DNA of 63,377 bases, taken from Pseudomonas viridiflava. GTDB lineage: Bacteria > Pseudomonadota > Gammaproteobacteria > Pseudomonadales > Pseudomonadaceae. A program made the position numbers and the translations under genes. Under the pieces are notes generated by a model. The model was not told the origin of the DNA and did no database searches. It worked only from the letters and a program-made list of their open reading frames with translations. Positions 48,115 to 58,063 of this stretch are shown in pieces. The stretch is from contig NZ_LKEH01000026.1 in the NCBI RefSeq assembly GCF_001642795.1, forward strand, positions 224,900 to 288,276. The letters run 5' to 3'. Position 1 is the stretch's first letter. Every line of letters starts with the position of its first letter.

Positions 48115-49488
48115 GTGTCAAAACCCACCGTTTCTTTCTATAACCTGGCCTGGCGATGGCATTTTTACGCCGGATTGTTTGTTGCGCCCTTCATGATTCT
48201 GTTGTCGCTGACCGGGATGATTTACCTGTTCAAGCCGCAGCTCGACAACCTGATGTACAGCGACCTGCTGAGCGTGACGCCTGCTCACCATCAGATCAAT
48301 GCCGATGAGCTGCAACATCGCGTACTGAGCACTTACCCACAGGCCGCCATCAGCAAGTATTTCCCACCCGTGAGCGCCGAAGGCAGCGCGCAGTTCGTGA
48401 TTCTTGATGAGGGCCGTGAGGTAAACGTCTTCATCGATCCGTATCGCGGTGAAATCCTGGGCACTCAGGACGCAAAGCAGAACCTGCAGGCCATTGCCCG
48501 CGCGCTGCATGGCGAGCTGATGATCGGCACTGTCGGTGACCGGCTGATCGAACTGGCGGCAGGCTGGGGCATCATGCTGGTGATTTCCGGGCTGTACCTC
48601 TGGTGGCCACGGGGCTCACGCGTCGCAGGCGTGCTATGGCCCCGGCTGACTGCGCGAGGTCGCGTGCTGTGGAAGGACCTGCATGCGGTGACTGGCTTCT
48701 GGGGATCACTGATTCTGCTGTTCATGCTGCTCAGCGGCATGACCTGGACCGGCATGTGGGGCAAACAGTACGCAGCGGTCTGGAATACCTTCCCGGCTGC
48801 AATGTGGACCGATGTGCCGAAGTCCACGCAAATGGCCGGCGAACTCAACACCGCCAGCGCCCAGACCGTGCCGTGGGCAATGGAAAACACGCCGATGCCG
48901 CAATCGACCGGTGAGCATGCCGAGCACATGCATCAGCACGGCATGTCGGCAGGCCCGGCAGCGCCGAAGATCAGCCTGCAACAGGTGGTCGACATCGCAA
49001 CCGCCAAGGGCATCGCGCCTGGCTACAGCATCACTGCGCCCAAAACTGCCGAAGGCGTATTTACCGTATCGGTGTTTGCCGATGACCCACGCAACGACGC
49101 CACCCTGCATATCGACCAGTACAGCGGCAAGGTGCTGGCTGATGTGGGCTGGCAGGATTACAGCCTGGTTTCACGGGCAACCGAGATGGGCGTGATGCTG
49201 CACGAGGGCAAGTTTTTCGGCTGGATCAACCAGGTGCTGATCTTCCTCGCCTGTCTGATGATCCTGCTCAGCGCCGTCAGCGGGCTGGTGACCTGGTGGA
49301 AACGTCGTCCCCAGGGCGGCCTCGGCGTACCGCCACTGCGTCACGACCTGCCCCGCTGGAAAACCGCCATGGTGATCATGTTTGGCATCGCGGTCGCGTT
49401 TCCGCTGGTGGGGGTTTCGTTGGTGGTCGTCTGGCTATTTGACCGAATAGTTTTCTCTCGCTTTGCTAATTCCTCTGCAGCAGCTTAA
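48115..49488 (+). CDS. PepSY-associated membrane protein of copper operon
   Basis: This 457-residue protein has four membrane helices (about 15-38, 150-170, 190-215 and 375-400, with one more near the end) and a large periplasmic part with PepSY-type repeats. A Met/His run (HAEHMHQHGM) lies in the periplasm. The family start FYNLAWRWHFYAGLF supports the GTG at 48115. Relatives are iron- or copper-reductase-like uptake components; the likely role is Cu(II) reduction or transport with PCu(A)C. A terminator follows. Confidence 0.85.
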   Translation: MSKPTVSFYNLAWRWHFYAGLFVAPFMILLSLTGMIYLFKPQLDNLMYSDLLSVTPAHHQINADELQHRVLSTYPQAAISKYFPPVSAEGSAQFVILDEGREVNVFIDPYRGEILGTQDAKQNLQAIARALHGELMIGTVGDRLIELAAGWGIMLVISGLYLWWPRGSRVAGVLWPRLTARGRVLWKDLHAVTGFWGSLILLFMLLSGMTWTGMWGKQYAAVWNTFPAAMWTDVPKSTQMAGELNTASAQTVPWAMENTPMPQSTGEHAEHMHQHGMSAGPAAPKISLQQVVDIATAKGIAPGYSITAPKTAEGVFTVSVFADDPRNDATLHIDQYSGKVLADVGWQDYSLVSRATEMGVMLHEGKFFGWINQVLIFLACLMILLSAVSGLVTWWKRRPQGGLGVPPLRHDLPRWKTAMVIMFGIAVAFPLVGVSLVVVWLFDRIVFSRFANSSAAA

Positions 49489-49612
49489 ATTGCACGCACG
49501 GGGCCTGAAACCGGCGGGCGGTTTTGTGATGAATTCCTCACCTGACAGGATCAGGCTTCGTAGTTTCAAGATATAAAAAAGCCGCCTTTGCGGACTGTGT
49601 GAAAACGCAGTT

Positions 49613-49640
49613 GAAACGCCCCGACAAGTCGGGGCGTTTC
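49613..49640. terminator. Strong bidirectional terminator
   Basis: GAAACGCCCCGAC pairs with GTCGGGGCGTTTC around AA and is followed by CTTTT on the plus strand. It separates the copper operon from the convergent RHS gene and can end both. Confidence 0.85.
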
Positions 49641-49777
49641 CTTTTATGTCGTAAGCCGGAGAAAAAGCCAGGCCTGCCCGGACAACGCCAAGGGCCAAAT
49701 CTCGGCGTTGACCCTGTCCAACCCTTGCGGCTCAAAGCGGGTGAAGGCGTTTATTTGCAAGAGATCCTGGCATAATG

Positions 49778-52700
49778 TCAGACAGCCATTCTTCCAACTG
49801 AACCAATGCCTTCCTCCTTCATATGCCATCGGCTTGTCCATCCCGAAGCCGGTACCGCCAACTTGGGGTCTTCTAATGCATTTGATGCTCCAATCCAATC
49901 CCCAATGTAATTCGATAACATATCGCGATTGCTTTCATAAGCATTCTGAGCTTTGAACGGGTATTTCAGGGTATCGAAGCCTTGGAGCATATATGGCTTG
50001 ACAGCCGAATAGACCTCTCTAGTAAATTTCATCATGCTCCGTAAATCAGGATGCTGCCACGCGAATGCTGCCTGCTTTCCAGTACCTGTCAGGAATTCTC
50101 CGTTTCCCAGGTACTCGACAAACTCGGTTGGCGATAACCACGCAATGTCGCCTACTTTTCGGCCTGTGGTTTTGGAAGCAAGCTTGTACGCATGCTTAAA
50201 CCCAAATCGCTTGGCGTTGTCAAAAAATCGCAGGGCACCTCGAGCACCGGCCTGCACTCCTGCCGCAACCTTCCCTGCGGTGGTCGATATCCAGCGTAAC
50301 CCCCTGCCAGCCGCCGCCACGTATTGGCCAACCTTCGTCAAACTGCCAATGGACGATATGCCTCCCACTACCAAGGCAGCAATACCCAGCGCTTTGGCAA
50401 GCTTTGGATTGCTGTTCTCCAACGCCACAGCGGCGATTTCGAGAGCAAGCGAAAGCGTTGAGAGCACCGTCATCGCCGCGAAGAAAACGAAGGATGCGCC
50501 GCCAGTGGGAATTGACAATATAACTCCGGTTACGGCAAATACCGCATTCAGTGCTACCCCTCTCCAACGTCGCCCGACTGGCTGTGGGCGAGCTTCGCGC
50601 AAGCTTTGCTCTAATTGGCTAATCAGCCGATCTTTACCCCATCGACTGAGCATGATGTGCCCACTTGGATCACTATAGTCCACGGGATTACAGCAATAGC
50701 TGTAATCGTTTATCCCCCCCTTGCCAAATGGGCTGAGGTTATCAGGCTGCTGAAAGCGGCGAAGGATCGGATTATACGTGCGAGCACCATTTCCCAAGTG
50801 ATAGCAGCCAGTGACAGGGTCTTTCCGTTGATTGTTGTAACCAATCAGGGAGTCTGATAACGCATTGTTGTTCTCACCAAAAGGTGTGAAGCAGCTCACC
50901 GGCTGACTGGTTTCGGCGCTCCCACCCCAGACACTGAGGGTTCCACTGTGTGGACTATCAAGCAAAAAACCAACCTGTGGGCATTTACCGGGTTCGAGTA
51001 TTTGTTGCGACTGCTCTGTATTCAGAGACGTTTGACGGATTACTTTCCCGTCCCGGTCAAACCAGATTTCTCCGCACAATGTATCGCCGTCATAGCACAA
51101 CTCGTAGGTACACTCAGCAATGACATCATGTTGCGCAGCCAAACGCCCGTGACCATCATAGATGTAACGCGCCACCGACTGGCCTTGTGCATTCTTGACG
51201 TGAAGCAATTGGCCGTTAGGACTGTAGCCAAAAGTGTTTCCATTTGAATCCTCTGTCAGAAAACCATCCGCATTCCATTTTAGAGAGTGTTTCGAATTTA
51301 AACCCGAATCTGTTTCGATCGCCACACAGCGTGTCGGATTATTTTCATCGTAACTATACGTTTGTCGCTCAGCCGGAACGTCTATGAACAGTGTCTTACA
51401 TGAAAGTAATCTTTGCAGGCCATCCCACTGGAACAGCTGCTCTTTCACTCGGCGTCCCAGGCTATCGACGGGATAGTCTTTTTCAGTTTGGGCCTCGCAG
51501 CGATAGCTGGCCAATCGATCACAACTGTCATGAGCAACTGCCTCAGAGCGGACGACCTCCCCATCTCGTGATAAGCGGCTGCCCGCCAGTAAGCCACTGT
51601 CAGACCAGGACTGATCAATTTGAAGTAGATGTCGGCCATTGGCCTGGTAGCGCCGTATGATCTCCTGACCAAAGCCGTCGTAAATATATTCGGCAGTGAA
51701 GCGACTATGATTTTCAGGCGCTACTGTGGATTGCGCTTGTGTCAGCCCTCTCGAATTGTAGCTGTACAGCATCTCCACACCATTATGTCGGGTGCGAAGT
51801 GGTCGATCTTTCCTGTCTGAAAAAACTCGCCATACACTGCCGTCCAGACGTCGCCCACTCAGTTTGCGTCCGAATAACGAGCAGGTTTCCCAGCCGGTAC
51901 GAACGCCTCGAGGAGTACTTACACCATACCGAATGTTTCCACAAAACTCGGGGCGAGAAATTGTATTACCCAGAGGGCCTAACAAGAACGAGCCCTCTTT
52001 ACTCTGAACCTCATGAGTCATAACGGATGCGTTGCGCTTATCATCGTTAAAGCTGAGCGTACTGAGTCGCTTGCCATCCAATGTGAGCGAGGTATCGCGC
52101 CCGTCATCCGATGTGTCTGTTCCGAACACTTGACCACTTGGAGTGGTCATCGTCCTGTTTCCATAAGAATATTTGCGCGCACCCACTGTGCGATCACCGA
52201 TGACAGACGGAGAGGTAATGTGTTGCGCGGCAATTTCTATCCCATCCACCCGTAGCCGGGAAACTTCATTACTCAATCCAAAATACTCACGATGGATAGA
52301 GCTTCCGTCAGCTGTATACACATGGGTCACTCGGCCAATGTCATCATAGTCTAACCTTAGCGAGCGATCATCTCCTCCCCGATGCAATCGCACCAGGTTG
52401 CCAGCAGGGTCGTATTGTCTTGTCATCTCAGGGCGTTTCAGCCCGTCCATACTCGAGTAGTTCTGAATGTTCGTCACACTGCCGTCAGACAATATTTCTT
52501 CCTGAAGTGTGTGCGTCAACACCTCACGCGCGCCGACGCCGACAACTTGTTCGGTATTGCTCTTACCTGGGTCACTTTTCAGAAACGCAGTCTGCGTCCA
52601 CGCCGTCGGTTCGATAATCAGCGCTTGCCGTTCACCTGTTTCCTGCGTGCGTCTCAGGCCGCCTGGGTAGTAGTCATATTTGGCATGATTCAGGGTTGTT

Positions 52701-55700
52701 TCATCCCCTGAAAACTCGACCTCATCCAGGACGCACCACCGCGAGTCACTTGCGCTCAACACTTGCAATTCCCGACGCACCTCTCGTTTGAGACCATCCG
52801 ATAACGTGCGGATCACCTGGCCTGTCGCGAGTGTAGTTGTTGTCATCACGCCAAGAGGCCCCGCAGTGTAGGCCGACCGCTCCACGGAAGACGGAACCGC
52901 ATCGTCGCTGGCCCGGTTAGCGCCAGTTGCAATGGCAAATCGTTCTTCGCTAGTCGTACGCCCCATTAGGTCGTAACTCCACCGGACTTCCTCCCGACCT
53001 TGTCGGCGAACCACACAACGGCGGGTGTAACGCGAACGAATCTCGGTGGATACTGTTTCTGTTCCCTTTTCCGTCTGCATCTCAGTGCGAAGCAAAAACC
53101 CCTTGACCTGCGGATTATCTTCCCAACTCAGGGTAGTAATCAGTTTCACACTATCACCCTTGTAGTACGTCGTTTGCTCCGTACTGGCTGACCACACGAA
53201 CACTTTACACCCGTCATTCGGCGTTTTGGGTGCGCGCGCTTTTTCAGTCACGCGCTCGTGGCGAATCAGCGCCGCTTTCTGCTTGTCAGCCAACGCAAAA
53301 GTCCAACTATCCAGATAGAAAATCACCCCCTCAAGCTTTACAATATCGGATGCAACCAGAGAAGTTCGCGCCCCGCCCCGTTTTTCCCTGTACCCATATA
53401 GCGTGAGTTGCAGGGGATGCATTCGCGAACCGAATGCCTGATATTGAAACTCTGCAAAAAGAGGAGGTGACGTGTAGTCAGGTACTTTAGGGCAAGACAA
53501 ATCAGGTAAATCAATACCGCCGACTATACCTTTAAGCCTCGAGGATGAAAACGCCGAACCGGCTACAGGATAGTAAAAATAAACTGTAATAGCACCATCG
53601 GCCGCAACACTTTTTTCCAACTGATCATTTTTATTATACTTAAAATATTGGGACGTCGTGATGCACGTAGAAACCATATACGCCTGCAGCTCCTGCGCGC
53701 CGAGCAAGAAAGGTGAGTCTGGGTCTTCACAATCCATGTCTTTACTATTATAACGCGGGTCTATGAGGTCACAAATATTGGGGCGCGCTATCGTTTGTCC
53801 AAAAAGAGAGAACCTCTCAAGCAAGCAGGTCGCCATAAATGCAAATCCCGGTATGTCTCCACTGCGATATAACTCGACTGCCTGCTTTAATAAAGCCCAT
53901 TCGTCGGGATTCCACAACGTCAGGATCGCTTTTGGAAGATTGGGATTTTCAGGTGTTGCGCCATCATCGCCCAGACCTTGATAGGCCGAATACGTTATGA
54001 CCCACTGATCATCATTAAGGCTAACCTCTCCTATGCTATGATGACTTGAATCAAACACCGTCAAAATCTTTGACCGCCCATCATTCTTAGAGGAACCGAC
54101 CCAGTAGAACATATTCATAAACAATTGACTTGTCCGCTTACCTCTAACTTGGTCTGATTGAAACCTGGAAAGATTAAGACGACTAAGCTCTGAATCCAGA
54201 AAGCCTAGATCGCGCAGCAAGTTTCCAACGTGTGAGAATTTATCGTCAAAATTAGACAAGTCGTTTTCGTAAGAGTCAAATTGATTGCCAAAATTAGACA
54301 AGTAGTTGTTGTCAGAGTAAACATGATAACTCGTTATATTCCTTTGCCGTCCACCCGGAATCAAGGTATGCCGGGTTACGCGAGGCAATGCCGGTTGACC
54401 ATTTGGGAAGTGCATGCTTTCCGCTTGATACGCGACGATTTCAAGCGATCCGTCCTCCTCCTCCAGGCACGTCAGAATACGATCCAGTGTCGGATCTGCG
54501 CTATACCGACACTTGACCTCTTGGACTGCCTGGTTCGGGAGGTCCGGTTCATACCGGTGAATCGACTCCAGCAGATAGTCTTTCAATCTAAGTTCAACCT
54601 GATAGGCAGCTGTCGTGCCAGGCCAGACATCCATCATCACTTTTTCATGGGTGTAGGTCGCGGCGAATAATTTGGCATCGCCACTGTTGACCCCAACGAG
54701 CCTGAACTGGCCTAGCAATCGATTCCACGTCAGGTTCAACTCTCCAGCATCTGGAGAGACAATCTTCGTAGGGAGCATTTGTGTAAAGGGACGGCTCCAG
54801 TACTCAATGGCTTCATCGATCACTTTGACATTTTCTCGCCACTTGCTTACCGCCTCGTTCCAGTCCCGATGCGTGGCCGATGCGAACAGCTCAGGACACG
54901 CTGCCAATAACAACCAGTCCCAGCCGCTGGGCGCAGGGGGTGGAGGTTTGGTTTTATCTTTAATTTGTTGCAGCAGCTGTATAATTTTTTGGCGCAGTGC
55001 TTCATCGGGCTCCGAACCATCGCCCTGCGGTATATTTAAATATTCGCGATTTCCGCTTGGGTAATCCAGGATAAACTCGCCATAGCCCTCCTTACTTGTC
55101 ACCCAACATGCTGCTTTTTTCAAACAGTGGCCTTGCCCGAGCCGAGCCCAGTCTACGTCCGTAAAAGCGATGCTTGTCCCGTTGGCCAAGGTCAGCGTGC
55201 GGTCGCGAATTTCCAGGCTGGAAAAACGAAACGCCCAACCGTCGCCGAGTGCAGCTTCGTTGCCTCGCAACGCCGAATAATGAAGGGTCAGATCACAAAC
55301 CGGACCATTTCCTTCCAGGCCTTGGAGTGTCGCCACAGGATAATGGGCGTGAAACAGCCCCGTCTGGGCGTCGACCCCCGTTTCGCTTTGCCCACTCACA
55401 TCGAATACTTCCGAGCGAAACGTATTGCCGTAGTCCTCACACAGCGGGCTACTGGCAACATAGCGCTCTAATAAGGGTGGAGAAATACACTCGACAGCCT
55501 GGGGCAGCCGCCAGAATTCGGAACCGCACAGGCGACTGATATGACCCACTACAACGGTTTTTTCAGGAGGCACGCTCTCTGGAAAATGAAAAATCAGCCC
55601 AGGTTTCTTCCCCGGGTCTATGGACCATACAGCAGATTCTGATGTAACGTTGCATCCCCAGTCCGGGCAGTCAACAATTTTGATGTTCAGTTCTTTCGCC

Positions 55701-57373
55701 TCTGCACTTAAACGAAACACCCACTCGTTTTTGTTTTCATCGGGCAGTCCAGTCGTTAACGAAAACGATGGAAGCGCACACAAGTAATGAACTTCCCCCC
55801 CTGGAACAATGTCAGGATACCCCGAGTCTAAACTTACAAGTTTTTTATTATCATTTACCGCGTCTTCTCGGCCGCGGTAAGCCTGGATAACTTTTCCAGT
55901 GAGATCATCTATCAGGAATACGGGTCTATCCGCCTTAGTTGATAGTGCCTCGGTCCAACTGACGGTCTCCAGTTCTACCATGAAATCTGAGCCACGTGGC
56001 ACCATAAGCGTTACTTCGCTTGCGACGGCCTCGGTGCATGCCAAGTGCCCAGAATGAGGGTCCTTTTTACCCACCCTCACGTACGGCCAATGCTGGGCAT
56101 CCACAAACGCGCAAAACGCCATAACCCACTGTGCTTTGTTTTGCGGGGCAGAACCGTCTTGTGCAGGGGTAAATCGCGCGGCATACAGAAGTTCGGAGCT
56201 GTCTGGACGGCGAACTGTTATTACCAGTTCGGTCTGATGGGTTTTAAAAAGTGCTGCAATTGGAACAGCCGTTGAGACCCAGTTATCCATGCTCGGCTCG
56301 GTGGTGAATACCCGCAGCGCGTCGCCGGTACCCCAAAGCGTAGCGGTTTGAGCGTTGGCAGGAATAACATCGCTTCCCGGCATTGCAGAATCACCCAAAC
56401 GCATGAACGGAGCCAGAGCGGAATTCTTCAACTGGCACGCCCAATCGCTCAACCAACTGCCATTCTGCACACGGGGCGAAGTGTTGGCGTTGAATGTTAA
56501 GGCGGGTACTATATCTCGTGGCGAAAACGCGTCCACCACGTGAGCCTCGATGGTCTGATCAGGAGACAGTTTTTGTGTTCCATCTACAATTCCCAAGCGC
56601 ACCCAGTCCGACAATGTCAATGTGACGCACAGATCCGAATCCTGTGGGATCCATAGCGCATTGCCGGTAGACGATGGTGTTACAGTGCTGTCGGCCCGCG
56701 AAGACTTCGCCCCGGCGCGCAACAATTGGCTACCCTTATTGAGTGCTACACAGAGATCCTCTCCCCATTGCCGAAATGTCGAACGGCCTTCTTTTACAGT
56801 GAAAAAATGATTTTCATATAACGCTTGCGTATTGATATCCCGTACTTGAACACACAATCGGGTGCCCTCTGCAAGATCGTCCCCGGTCATTGCCAGTGCT
56901 TGAACTTGATTGGTACAAAATGGTGCGTTTGTAAATGCGCGGTTTCGACAGCTAAAGTGCCAAAGTCGAAATGGCAACGCCGAGCCATCGTCACGAAATT
57001 CGTTGCTCCGATCAAAGTTCCCCACCTTCATTTGCCTGTTCCCCCAATAAAATGCATGGGCGAAGGCTTTGGGCCATTTTGATTGGTGGCAGTTTTCTTC
57101 ACTGGCCGTGAAACTGACTTGGTCCAATATTTTTCCGTCGCTCTGACGTATCAGCCAGGCGGTGAGCGTTTCCCCCACTGCAAGGTCGCGCCCGGCCTTT
57201 ATCTCGCAAGGACTTGTCCAGCCGTTTTCCGGGCTACCACAGAACACGCGGTCAAAACCGTCCATGTCCGGCAGTGTGTCGTCGGGATCGGTGGTCAGCA
57301 CGTAGCCCATGTCGTTGTAGTTGATCACCCCGGTGTTCGGGGTGGCAGTAGATGCGGCCGCTGGAGTGGGCAT
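49778..57373 (-). CDS. Giant RHS-repeat protein with variable C-terminal toxin-like domain
   Basis: This is a 2531-residue protein. Residues about 20-440 hold four tandem repeats of about 105 residues with conserved Trp at 100, 203, 307-311 and 416. A large beta-rich domain follows. RHS/YD-type repeats (about 1500-2170) then lead to the core motif GYNNQRKDPVTGCYHLGNGARTY... ending DYSDPSGH near residue 2239, which is where RHS shells self-cleave. The last about 290 residues are the variable tip, with two hydrophobic Ala/Gly-rich segments (about 2270-2345) and a polar end. No signal peptide, PAAR or VgrG link is seen. It is probably an antibacterial or host-directed toxin; the activity of the tip is unknown. 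Base use is AT-rich near 53500-54400, suggesting transfer. Confidence 0.85.
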   Translation of the reverse strand: MPTPAAASTATPNTGVINYNDMGYVLTTDPDDTLPDMDGFDRVFCGSPENGWTSPCEIKAGRDLAVGETLTAWLIRQSDGKILDQVSFTASEENCHQSKWPKAFAHAFYWGNRQMKVGNFDRSNEFRDDGSALPFRLWHFSCRNRAFTNAPFCTNQVQALAMTGDDLAEGTRLCVQVRDINTQALYENHFFTVKEGRSTFRQWGEDLCVALNKGSQLLRAGAKSSRADSTVTPSSTGNALWIPQDSDLCVTLTLSDWVRLGIVDGTQKLSPDQTIEAHVVDAFSPRDIVPALTFNANTSPRVQNGSWLSDWACQLKNSALAPFMRLGDSAMPGSDVIPANAQTATLWGTGDALRVFTTEPSMDNWVSTAVPIAALFKTHQTELVITVRRPDSSELLYAARFTPAQDGSAPQNKAQWVMAFCAFVDAQHWPYVRVGKKDPHSGHLACTEAVASEVTLMVPRGSDFMVELETVSWTEALSTKADRPVFLIDDLTGKVIQAYRGREDAVNDNKKLVSLDSGYPDIVPGGEVHYLCALPSFSLTTGLPDENKNEWVFRLSAEAKELNIKIVDCPDWGCNVTSESAVWSIDPGKKPGLIFHFPESVPPEKTVVVGHISRLCGSEFWRLPQAVECISPPLLERYVASSPLCEDYGNTFRSEVFDVSGQSETGVDAQTGLFHAHYPVATLQGLEGNGPVCDLTLHYSALRGNEAALGDGWAFRFSSLEIRDRTLTLANGTSIAFTDVDWARLGQGHCLKKAACWVTSKEGYGEFILDYPSGNREYLNIPQGDGSEPDEALRQKIIQLLQQIKDKTKPPPPAPSGWDWLLLAACPELFASATHRDWNEAVSKWRENVKVIDEAIEYWSRPFTQMLPTKIVSPDAGELNLTWNRLLGQFRLVGVNSGDAKLFAATYTHEKVMMDVWPGTTAAYQVELRLKDYLLESIHRYEPDLPNQAVQEVKCRYSADPTLDRILTCLEEEDGSLEIVAYQAESMHFPNGQPALPRVTRHTLIPGGRQRNITSYHVYSDNNYLSNFGNQFDSYENDLSNFDDKFSHVGNLLRDLGFLDSELSRLNLSRFQSDQVRGKRTSQLFMNMFYWVGSSKNDGRSKILTVFDSSHHSIGEVSLNDDQWVITYSAYQGLGDDGATPENPNLPKAILTLWNPDEWALLKQAVELYRSGDIPGFAFMATCLLERFSLFGQTIARPNICDLIDPRYNSKDMDCEDPDSPFLLGAQELQAYMVSTCITTSQYFKYNKNDQLEKSVAADGAITVYFYYPVAGSAFSSSRLKGIVGGIDLPDLSCPKVPDYTSPPLFAEFQYQAFGSRMHPLQLTLYGYREKRGGARTSLVASDIVKLEGVIFYLDSWTFALADKQKAALIRHERVTEKARAPKTPNDGCKVFVWSASTEQTTYYKGDSVKLITTLSWEDNPQVKGFLLRTEMQTEKGTETVSTEIRSRYTRRCVVRRQGREEVRWSYDLMGRTTSEERFAIATGANRASDDAVPSSVERSAYTAGPLGVMTTTTLATGQVIRTLSDGLKREVRRELQVLSASDSRWCVLDEVEFSGDETTLNHAKYDYYPGGLRRTQETGERQALIIEPTAWTQTAFLKSDPGKSNTEQVVGVGAREVLTHTLQEEILSDGSVTNIQNYSSMDGLKRPEMTRQYDPAGNLVRLHRGGDDRSLRLDYDDIGRVTHVYTADGSSIHREYFGLSNEVSRLRVDGIEIAAQHITSPSVIGDRTVGARKYSYGNRTMTTPSGQVFGTDTSDDGRDTSLTLDGKRLSTLSFNDDKRNASVMTHEVQSKEGSFLLGPLGNTISRPEFCGNIRYGVSTPRGVRTGWETCSLFGRKLSGRRLDGSVWRVFSDRKDRPLRTRHNGVEMLYSYNSRGLTQAQSTVAPENHSRFTAEYIYDGFGQEIIRRYQANGRHLLQIDQSWSDSGLLAGSRLSRDGEVVRSEAVAHDSCDRLASYRCEAQTEKDYPVDSLGRRVKEQLFQWDGLQRLLSCKTLFIDVPAERQTYSYDENNPTRCVAIETDSGLNSKHSLKWNADGFLTEDSNGNTFGYSPNGQLLHVKNAQGQSVARYIYDGHGRLAAQHDVIAECTYELCYDGDTLCGEIWFDRDGKVIRQTSLNTEQSQQILEPGKCPQVGFLLDSPHSGTLSVWGGSAETSQPVSCFTPFGENNNALSDSLIGYNNQRKDPVTGCYHLGNGARTYNPILRRFQQPDNLSPFGKGGINDYSYCCNPVDYSDPSGHIMLSRWGKDRLISQLEQSLREARPQPVGRRWRGVALNAVFAVTGVILSIPTGGASFVFFAAMTVLSTLSLALEIAAVALENSNPKLAKALGIAALVVGGISSIGSLTKVGQYVAAAGRGLRWISTTAGKVAAGVQAGARGALRFFDNAKRFGFKHAYKLASKTTGRKVGDIAWLSPTEFVEYLGNGEFLTGTGKQAAFAWQHPDLRSMMKFTREVYSAVKPYMLQGFDTLKYPFKAQNAYESNRDMLSNYIGDWIGASNALEDPKLAVPASGWTSRWHMKEEGIGSVGRMAV

Positions 57374-58063
57374 TCCAATACTCCCTGTAAGAAAAACTAT
57401 AGAGACGATCGAATTTAATGTTTTTGAGCGTCTCAGTGAGTTTTCAGCTTACGGCCTGTAATACGGGACAGAACCTGTCACTTTTGACACTACTTAGATG
57501 TTATTGCAATTAGCTTCTGCCGATTGATTTCATCTGGCGCTTAACGTAGTTGAATGTCTGCACTTGCCCCCGACGCAACGTCCTTTTTCCGTACGAGAAA
57601 GATTCAGCGAACAGGGTGGCGGCGATTCCCCTGTGGAGGCATTCATCACGCGAGGAGCACTGCCCCCCCCTGAACTGCGACTGAAGCACAGCAATCGCGG
57701 ACAAGTCCGCCCCCACGATTTCCGGTGTTTGTTGCGCGCGGGCGCGGCGTCACAGGCGGGGCGGGACCTCTGTCAAACAACGTGTAACCCGCTGAAGAGA
57801 GCTGACTTTGTCGGACCAGCGCACAGGTTTTCACACCGTCTTTTCGGGCAGCTTTTCCCGTTTTGCGCACCCAGCGCACCAACAATGCACGTCGTCGCGC
57901 ACCAACCTCCCTTACTGGCTCCACATCAGTGCACTGCTCGGGCGCCATGGCGCTCAAAGGCCCGTTCCAAAGCGATTTTTCAGGCTGGGCACAGCCTTTG
58001 CTTGGAAGCCTTCAAAGAGTCGTTCTGCCAATCCAAAAAAAACAGATCAACGGAGCCCGTCCA
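57374..58063. other. Intergenic region between RHS gene and urtA
   Basis: These 690 bp lack a gene I can support. They include a hairpin-forming CGGACAAGTCCG unit near 57692-57716, resembling a REP-type repeat, and the urtA promoter region. Long frames here have no coding character. Confidence 0.5.
57986..58003 (+). promoter_or_regulatory. Candidate sigma-54 promoter of urtA
   Basis: TGGGCACAGCCTTTGCTT has the invariant GG (57988-57989) and GC (58000-58001) of a -24/-12 promoter with exactly 10 bases between them, and close matches around both. It lies about 60 bp before the urtA ATG. Urea-transport operons are known to be nitrogen-controlled through NtrC and RpoN, which fits. Confidence 0.65.

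Noticed and set aside
49644..49898. 84-codon minus-strand frame overlapping the RHS gene end, considered as an immunity gene
   Set aside because: Its first half is an alternate frame of the RHS tip and its end runs through the sequence beside the terminator; no ribosome site.
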